64,000 nucleotides of DNA from positions 541,064 to 605,063 of the forward strand of contig NZ_LR733312.1 in the NCBI RefSeq assembly GCF_902506295.1, read 5' to 3'. Below the pieces are notes generated by a model. The model worked only from the letters and a program-made list of their open reading frames with translations. It did no database searches and was not told where the DNA came from. The DNA comes from Luteimonas sp. 9C. Its GTDB lineage: Bacteria > Pseudomonadota > Gammaproteobacteria > Xanthomonadales > Xanthomonadaceae. This document shows, piece after piece, positions 63,670 through 64,000 of this stretch; within the stretch, counting starts at the first letter, position 1, and every line of letters starts with the position of its first letter. The position numbers and the translations under genes were made by a program.

Positions 63670-64000
63670 ATGGCGACTGCGGGACCCGACGCGCCCGGAA
63701 CGCCGGTGGCCGATGCCGCGGGCGACGGCCTGTCGCCGGCATTGCGCGCATTGCTGGCGACCCTGCGCCTGCGGCCGCGTCATGCCCTGGGCCGGCAGGG
63801 CATCGGCCACCACGCGAGCCGCAACCGCGGCAGCGGGCTCGAGTTCGCCCAGTACCGCGCCTACGAGTCCGGCGACGAGCCGCGGCAGATCGACTGGAAG
63901 CTCTACGCGCGCAGCGACCGGTTCTTCGTCCGCGAAGCCGAGCGCGACAGTCCGGTCCGTGCATGGCTGCTGCTCGACACCACCGCGTCGATGACCCAGG
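63670..64000 (+). CDS. DUF58 domain protein (5' part only)
   Basis: The first 110 residues are visible from ATG 63670; the frame is open to the window end. The DUF58 hallmark segment is clear: 'RHALGRQGIGHHASRNRGSG', 'EFAQYRAYESGDEPRQIDWK', 'YARSDRFFVREAERD', then the start of a VWA-like fold 'RAWLLLDTTASMT'. DUF58 proteins are standard MoxR partners. More VWA or DUF4175-like genes probably follow outside the window. Confidence 0.92.
   Translation, partial: MATAGPDAPGTPVADAAGDGLSPALRALLATLRLRPRHALGRQGIGHHASRNRGSGLEFAQYRAYESGDEPRQIDWKLYARSDRFFVREAERDSPVRAWLLLDTTASMTQ

Overview
The window comes from a GC-rich gammaproteobacterium, most likely a member of the Xanthomonadaceae/Lysobacteraceae (Lysobacter, Luteimonas or Stenotrophomonas-like). 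The pointers are very high GC with G/C at third positions, the petABC-sspA-sspB block, the miaB-phoH-ybeY-corC block, and a split-entB catecholate cluster in the order entC-E-B-B'-F-A, the order known from Stenotrophomonas maltophilia. Genes are dense, with many 4-base ATGA/GTGA overlaps. I see no prophage, insertion sequence, CRISPR array, rRNA or tRNA. Product names rest on motif reading and memory of families; no database search was run.

Layout. 1-7 kb: the end of a DUF819 membrane protein, then two divergent CstA-type carbon-starvation transporters. Each has its own small partner ending in Cys-Cys: YbdD for one, a 'CC-star' protein for the other. The second lies in a four-gene overlapping operon with an ArsA/Get3-like ATPase and an ExoD-like protein. 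7-16.6 kb: CorA, a GH97 glucosidase with a perfect 18-bp operator-like palindrome, the miaB-phoH-ybeY-corC operon with an Lnb-like (DUF4105) protein in the place where lnt usually sits, and a lytic transglycosylase. 16.7-24.2 kb: cytochrome bc1 (petABC), sspA/sspB, a DUF3301 protein, nadC, a Trm112-like protein, purE/purK.

24.3-43.9 kb is a large iron locus read outward from a central region with two Fur-box-like sites. Leftward: TonB-dependent receptor, periplasmic esterase, SAM methyltransferase, YncE-like beta-propeller and a FecBCD-type ABC importer. Rightward: MFS exporter, entC, entE, entB (isochorismatase), entB' (aryl carrier), entF (C-A-T-TE with an apparent serine code), entA and a Nudix hydrolase. 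Together these would make, export, re-import and hydrolyse a 2,3-dihydroxybenzoyl-serine siderophore.

44.4-44.9 kb is a non-coding region between convergent genes. It holds a 292-bp tandem duplication, each copy with a perfect DnaA box and an inverted near-box. 44.9-51.4 kb: a YdeP/FdhF molybdoenzyme, FdhD, an OFA-type anion transporter and a divergent ModE-like regulator. 51.5-56.2 kb: tandem fluoride channels, a membrane alpha/beta hydrolase and a DUF885 lipoprotein. 56.4-61.3 kb: two TldD paralogues with Tat-like leaders plus a TldE/PmbA protein without a leader. 61.3-61.9 kb: a 425-bp nested inverted repeat and a hexanucleotide microsatellite. 61.9-64 kb: DUF4159 protein, MoxR ATPase and the start of a DUF58 protein.
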